Under the pieces are notes generated by a model. The model made no database searches. It had not been told where the DNA came from and saw nothing but the letters and a program-made list of their open reading frames with translations. From assembly GCA_947462695.1 (NCBI GenBank), contig CANHQC010000055.1, forward strand, positions 1 to 9,783: a stretch of 9,783 nt of DNA, in the 5' to 3' direction. The translations under genes and the position numbers were made by a program. The DNA comes from Flavobacteriales bacterium. Its GTDB lineage: Bacteria; Bacteroidota; Bacteroidia; Flavobacteriales_D; Crocinitomicaceae. Shown one piece after another: positions 6,392 to 9,783 of this stretch (position 1 is the stretch's first letter; each line of letters begins with the position of its first letter).

Positions 6392-7912
6392 TTATTTCAC
6401 ACGCAACCGTTGTCCAACTGAAATGCGGTTGATATTGACGCCCGGATTTAATTTAGAAAGTTGCGCTTGCGTGAGTCCATACCGCTGTGCGATTCTTGAA
6501 AAATTATCTCCTGCTTTGACCGTGTAATATTTTTTAGTTGGTTTTGGTGCAGGCGGCGTAGGCTTTGGTTTTATGGTACTTGCGCCATTTTTTAGACGTA
6601 GTCGTTGACCAACATAAATATTGGTTGTCCTCAAGGCATTCCATTCCATGATCTGCTCTACAGAAAGACCATATTTTGAGGAAATCGTTCCCATTGTTTC
6701 GCCTGATTTCACCTTATGGTAAACGTAACTTCCGTCGGCTGGTAATTGCTCAACACCTAATGAGTCGGTTGTGAAGCTGCTATCCACAGGTGATTGTTTA
6801 ACAACCAAGACTGGATCTGGAGGTTTTGGTGGTGTAATTTGTGGACTGAACAAACGTTTTTCCAAGGCATATAGACTGTCTTCAAACGAAACGATTAATC
6901 CGATTTTGTCTAACGGTCCAGAAATACATTGCGGTGGAGTGGTTGCTGGAATGTAATTCGTTTTATACACTGGATTTAATGTCTTCACATCTTCTTCTGG
7001 CCAGTTTGTTAATTTTGAGATGGTAGACATGTGCACACCATTCGTCAAACACATTGTATCCAATTGCGCTTCGTGAATTTTAGCTTCCATTGGAATGATA
7101 TTGTGCTCGGCATGATAGGTCATTAAATAGGCTGCAGCAATAAAATTAGGGACATAGCCTTGGGTTTCAGAAGGGAGAAACGGCCGAACTTCCCAGTACG
7201 TCGTTTTATTTCCAGAGCGTCTTATGGCTTTATTTACGTTTCCTGGTCCAGCGTTGTATGCCGCTAGTGCAAGATTCCAATCCCCGTAAATCCCATATAA
7301 TTGGCGTAAAAACCGACATGCAGCATCCGTTGCAAGTGCAGGATCCATTCGTTCGTCGATGTATGAATTTTCTTTGAGGCCGTAATGTAAGCCTGTGCGA
7401 TACATAAATTGCCATAAGCCAAGTGCACCTGCTTTCGATTTAACTTGAGGCCTTAGACCACTTTCAATTACAGCTAAATATTTCAATTCAATTGGCAACC
7501 CATATTCGGCTAACTTTTCTTCGAACATATCGAAGTACACTGCCGATCGTCCCAATGCTATTCGAACAAATCCTCTCCTACTTTTTACAAAGAACTTTAT
7601 GGTAGAAAGTGTAATGGAATTGCAATCGAGCTGAAAGGGACTCATCGCATTCATTTTCTCCAATCTTTCGCAATAGACTTCGTCGGTGAATGCAGGCTCA
7701 TCACCAGGTTCGTAATTCAAGGCGGTGATGATGGAATCGTAATTGTTTTTATTGACGTATTCAGCTAAAAAGAGTTGTAGACTTTGTTCAACAGTATTGA
7801 TGAATGCGTCGCGCTTTAAGGTGTCGGAGGGTTTTACAAGGTGATTACCTCGCTGCGAAAAAAGCGTTCCACTCGAAATGGATAACAAAAAAATGAAAAT
7901 GAATTGCTTCAT
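6392..7912 (-). CDS. mltD: MltD-like lytic transglycosylase with two LysM repeats
   Basis: A secreted peptidoglycan-cleaving enzyme that makes 1,6-anhydro-muropeptides in the periplasm. Numbered from ATG 7912 (506 residues), it has an N-terminal signal peptide (about 1-20, hydrophobic IFIFLLSISS). The family 1 SLT domain spans about 125-270, with the catalytic Glu150 in IESGLRP, then GALGLWQFM and AAYNAGPGNVNKA (217-229). A linker follows, then two LysM glycan-binding repeats (about 399-441 and 462-505) separated by a proline-rich spacer. Unlike E. coli MltD, no lipobox cysteine follows the signal, so it is probably soluble. An ATG four codons upstream (7924) is possible; 7912 is preferred because it forms a 4-base ATGA overlap with the gatA stop and puts Lys at position 2 of the signal peptide. 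Confidence 0.92.
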   Translation of the reverse strand: MKQFIFIFLLSISSGTLFSQRGNHLVKPSDTLKRDAFINTVEQSLQLFLAEYVNKNNYDSIITALNYEPGDEPAFTDEVYCERLEKMNAMSPFQLDCNSITLSTIKFFVKSRRGFVRIALGRSAVYFDMFEEKLAEYGLPIELKYLAVIESGLRPQVKSKAGALGLWQFMYRTGLHYGLKENSYIDERMDPALATDAACRFLRQLYGIYGDWNLALAAYNAGPGNVNKAIRRSGNKTTYWEVRPFLPSETQGYVPNFIAAAYLMTYHAEHNIIPMEAKIHEAQLDTMCLTNGVHMSTISKLTNWPEEDVKTLNPVYKTNYIPATTPPQCISGPLDKIGLIVSFEDSLYALEKRLFSPQITPPKPPDPVLVVKQSPVDSSFTTDSLGVEQLPADGSYVYHKVKSGETMGTISSKYGLSVEQIMEWNALRTTNIYVGQRLRLKNGASTIKPKPTPPAPKPTKKYYTVKAGDNFSRIAQRYGLTQAQLSKLNPGVNINRISVGQRLRVK

Positions 7913-9324
7913 TCGTTCATGCATTTAATTAACTCAGCTGAGGTATCGATTAATTTTTTTTCGGCAAATTGAGCAGTCATTACTTGAATACCAAAAGGTA
8001 AACCGTTGGAGTGGTGCCCAATAGGCAGTGAAATAGCTGGATTTCCAGTTAAGTTAGCGTGCACTGTGAAAATATCCTGTAAATACATTTGTATTGGATC
8101 ACTAACCGCGTTGAGTTCAAAAGCTGTAGAAGGTGTTGTTGGCAATATCACAGCATCAAATTGATTAAATAATTCGTCTGTTTTATCCTTTAATACCCGT
8201 CTAACTTTCTGTCCCTTAGTATAATACGCGTCATAATATCCGTGCGATAAGACGAACGTTCCTGCCATAATGCGGCGTTTCACTTCCTTCCCAAAACCTT
8301 CACTACGAGATTTTTTATACGTTTCCTCAACGCCCTTAGCGTCAGGACTGCGGTATCCATAATGCACGCCATCAAATCGAGAAAGATTAGAAGATGCCTC
8401 AGCTGTGGATAATACATAATACGTAGGAACCATATAATCCATATATGGAAAAGATACCAATTGGACCTGATGGCCATGAGACTCTAACCCTTTAATAACC
8501 TCGTTCATGCGTGCGGTTACTTCTGGATCAACGCCATTGTGAGTTATGGTTTCTTGAATAACGCCAATTCGCAAAGAAGAGACGTTATCTATTGAACTGA
8601 ATTGTTCTACTGGCTTTTCAGACAGCGTAGCATCAAATTCATCGGATCCTGCCATTAGTTCAAGCAGAAGCGCTGCGTCCTCCAGGGAGTTGGTGAATGG
8701 ACCTATTTGATCGAATGATGAAGCATAAGCGATTAATCCGTGACGACTGATGCGGCCATAGGTTGGCTTTAAACCAAACGTACCAGTGAACGAAGCTGGT
8801 TGACGAATCGAACCACCTGTGTCACTGCCCAATGCTGCCGTGCACATTCCAGCTGAAACCGCAACTGCAGATCCGCCTGATGATCCACCGGGAACGCGTG
8901 TGGGATCAAGGTTATTTTTGACGGGACCATAAGCGGATGTTTCGTTGGATGAACCCATCGCGAATTCGTCACAATTCAATCGACCGATAACAATGGCATC
9001 CTCATCTAACAAACGTTGTACAGCAGTAGCTGAAAAAAGGGATTCGAAGCCAGTAAGAATGTTTGATGATGCGCTGACCTGGTGACCTTTGTAGCAGATG
9101 TTGTCTTTTAAACCGATCACCATACCGGCAAGTCTCCCTGCTTTTCCAGATGCCCGTTTTTGATCAACTAATGAGGCTTGCTCAAGTGCGCTGTCTTGAA
9201 ACACTTCAATGAACGCATTAAGTTCTTTTTGCTGATCGATAACAGTAAGATAGTGTTTAACAATATCCAAAACGCTAGACCCTGAAGCAAGGGCATTCGA
9301 TACTTCAGCAAATGTGTTGTACAT
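7909..9324 (-). CDS. gatA: Asp-tRNA(Asn)/Glu-tRNA(Gln) amidotransferase subunit A
   Basis: Catalytic amidase subunit of GatCAB: it hydrolyses glutamine and sends ammonia to GatB for transamidation of Glu-tRNA(Gln) or Asp-tRNA(Asn). The 471-residue protein carries the complete amidase-signature triad: Lys73 (GLKDN), cis-Ser148 in VPGGSSGGSAVAVSAG and nucleophile Ser172 in GSDTGGSIRQPA. The spacing 75 and 24 matches known GatA enzymes. The amidase core continues with GTFGLKPTYGRISRHGL (181-197), and the C-terminal part includes LTGNPAISLPIG. Length is slightly short of the common 480-490 but intact. It starts 12 bases after tatA, and its stop shares ATGA with the next gene. gatC is on the other strand in this window and gatB is not seen. 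Confidence 0.96.
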   Translation of the reverse strand: MYNTFAEVSNALASGSSVLDIVKHYLTVIDQQKELNAFIEVFQDSALEQASLVDQKRASGKAGRLAGMVIGLKDNICYKGHQVSASSNILTGFESLFSATAVQRLLDEDAIVIGRLNCDEFAMGSSNETSAYGPVKNNLDPTRVPGGSSGGSAVAVSAGMCTAALGSDTGGSIRQPASFTGTFGLKPTYGRISRHGLIAYASSFDQIGPFTNSLEDAALLLELMAGSDEFDATLSEKPVEQFSSIDNVSSLRIGVIQETITHNGVDPEVTARMNEVIKGLESHGHQVQLVSFPYMDYMVPTYYVLSTAEASSNLSRFDGVHYGYRSPDAKGVEETYKKSRSEGFGKEVKRRIMAGTFVLSHGYYDAYYTKGQKVRRVLKDKTDELFNQFDAVILPTTPSTAFELNAVSDPIQMYLQDIFTVHANLTGNPAISLPIGHHSNGLPFGIQVMTAQFAEKKLIDTSAELIKCMNE

Positions 9325-9336
9325 GAATTTGATTTT

Positions 9337-9528
9337 TTATCCGTTTTTTTCTTCGGATTTCACTTCAGTTTTCACTTCTTCGTTCCCTTTTGAGGCATTC
9401 TTGAATTCTTTTACTCCTTGTCCAAGCCCTTTCATCAATTCAGGAATTTTTTTACCCCCAAATAAAAGTAGAACAACAGCTAGAATTAAAATTACGTGAC
9501 CGGGACTTAATAATGCACCTAATATCAT
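9337..9528 (-). CDS. tatA: Sec-independent protein translocase subunit TatA/TatE
   Basis: A 63-residue pore-forming component of the twin-arginine translocation system, which exports folded proteins across the inner membrane. It shows the standard layout: a short N-terminal transmembrane helix (about 9-22), the FG hinge (Phe23-Gly24 in [11 protein letters not shown]), an amphipathic helix (about 27-45) and an acidic/basic tail rich in Glu and Lys. The small size is normal for TatA and too short for TatB. No tatC is nearby. It is the first gene of the minus-strand unit, with a probable promoter just upstream and gatA 12 bases downstream. Confidence 0.94.
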   Translation of the reverse strand: MILGALLSPGHVILILAVVLLLFGGKKIPELMKGLGQGVKEFKNASKGNEEVKTEVKSEEKNG

Positions 9529-9551
9529 GATTACTTATTTAAAAGTTTAGT

Positions 9552-9559
9552 CAAAGTTA
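9552..9559 (-). promoter_or_regulatory. Probable -7 promoter box for the tatA-gatA unit
   Basis: On the minus strand the sequence reads TAACTTTG, an exact match to the Bacteroidota -7 consensus TAnnTTTG, 23 bases before the tatA ATG. Transcription would start near 9545. A TTTG lies upstream at 9575-9572 but only 12 bases away, closer than the usual spacing, so the -33 element is weak or absent. Position directly after the infB terminator supports it. Confidence 0.5.
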
Positions 9560-9604
9560 CTGAAAAGTGTTCAAATCATGGGTCCGATTGTGTGCATAAA
9601 GTTA

Positions 9605-9638
9605 AATAAACAAAAATGCCCGTTCAAAAACGGGCATT
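9605..9638 (-). terminator. Intrinsic terminator of infB
   Basis: A perfect 10-base-pair stem, AATGCCCGTT (9615-9624) with AACGGGCATT (9629-9638) around a CAAA loop on the plus strand. Read on the minus strand it is followed by a T-rich run (TTTGTTTATT, 9614-9605). It lies 21 bases past the infB stop. The T-run is on the minus side only, so it is directed at infB rather than bidirectional. Confidence 0.85.
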
Positions 9639-9659
9639 AGATGTTAGATATCTTAAAGA

Positions 9660-9783
9660 CTAGAGCTTTCTAGCGACTTCTACTTCTTCAAATGCTTCGA
9701 CGATATCTCCAACTTTGATGTCGTTGAATTTATCAATATTCAAACCACATTCGTAGTTGTTTTTCACTTCCTTCACATCGTCT
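9660..9783 (-). CDS. infB: Translation initiation factor IF-2, C-terminal end (partial)
   Basis: The last 40 codons of a gene that enters from the right edge and ends at TAG (9662-9660). The peptide has the near-invariant IF-2 tail: [15 protein letters not shown] followed by [10 protein letters not shown] and a short VARKL end. IF-2 is the GTPase that places initiator fMet-tRNA on the 30S subunit; this piece is the end of its domain IV, the fMet-tRNA-binding region. The rest of the gene lies outside the window. Recognition is secure despite the short length because this tail is highly conserved. Confidence 0.93.
   Translation of the reverse strand, partial: DDVKEVKNNYECGLNIDKFNDIKVGDIVEAFEEVEVARKL

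Noticed and set aside
7913..7924. Upstream ATG for the lytic transglycosylase
   Set aside because: It adds four residues before the signal peptide and loses the ATGA coupling with gatA; possible but less likely.
9314..9499. Plus-strand open frame opposite tatA
   Set aside because: It is antisense to a clearly recognised tatA, and its residues mirror the tatA codons.
9646..9653. Short palindrome AGATATCT between the infB stop and terminator
   Set aside because: Eight bases with no extension is expected by chance in AT-rich DNA.
1..9783. Search for CRISPR repeats, insertion sequences, tRNA genes, toxin-antitoxin pairs or phage genes
   Set aside because: No direct-repeat arrays, transposase motifs, tRNA cloverleafs or defence-type genes were seen; nearly all the window is accounted for by known families.

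Overview
The window is an ordinary, compact housekeeping segment of a Bacteroidota chromosome, most likely Flavobacteriales and possibly Crocinitomicaceae/Fluviicola-like. That placement is inferred from protein style, a moderately AT-rich composition, a TAnnTTTG-type -7 box before tatA and the lack of strong Shine-Dalgarno sequences. No mobile element, CRISPR array, tRNA, rRNA or clear sign of recent transfer is visible. Coding density is very high; the longest non-coding stretch is about 130 bases, at 9529-9659.

Left half, plus strand (about 1-3846): a probable C-terminal tail of an unidentified gene, then plsC (phospholipid acyltransferase), gatC (subunit of the tRNA amidotransferase), an MFS exporter that appears to start at TTG, and radA (recombination ATPase). 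Gaps are 11-38 bases, so this is probably one transcription unit. The gap before radA holds an imperfect hairpin and a weak promoter-like element.

Right half, minus strand (read from 9783 down to 3839): the last 40 codons of infB (IF-2) with an intrinsic terminator behind it. A new unit follows: tatA, gatA, an MltD-like lytic transglycosylase with two LysM repeats, a WaaE/KdtX-like family 2 glycosyltransferase, a family 9 (heptosyltransferase-like) glycosyltransferase, and a UbiA-like polytopic membrane protein. Several junctions overlap (4, 14 and 8 bases), which suggests translational coupling. The last four genes point to the cell envelope: peptidoglycan turnover, LPS-core or other surface-glycan assembly, and possibly a polyprenyl-lipid step.

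The plus and minus units converge and overlap tail to tail by 8 bases at radA/UbiA-like, with no evident terminator between them. gatC and gatA lie on opposite strands about 6.7 kb apart, and gatB is not in the window. The least understood gene is the UbiA-like protein: it keeps the second aspartate-rich motif but seems to lack the first. I see no strong case for a wholly new system here.
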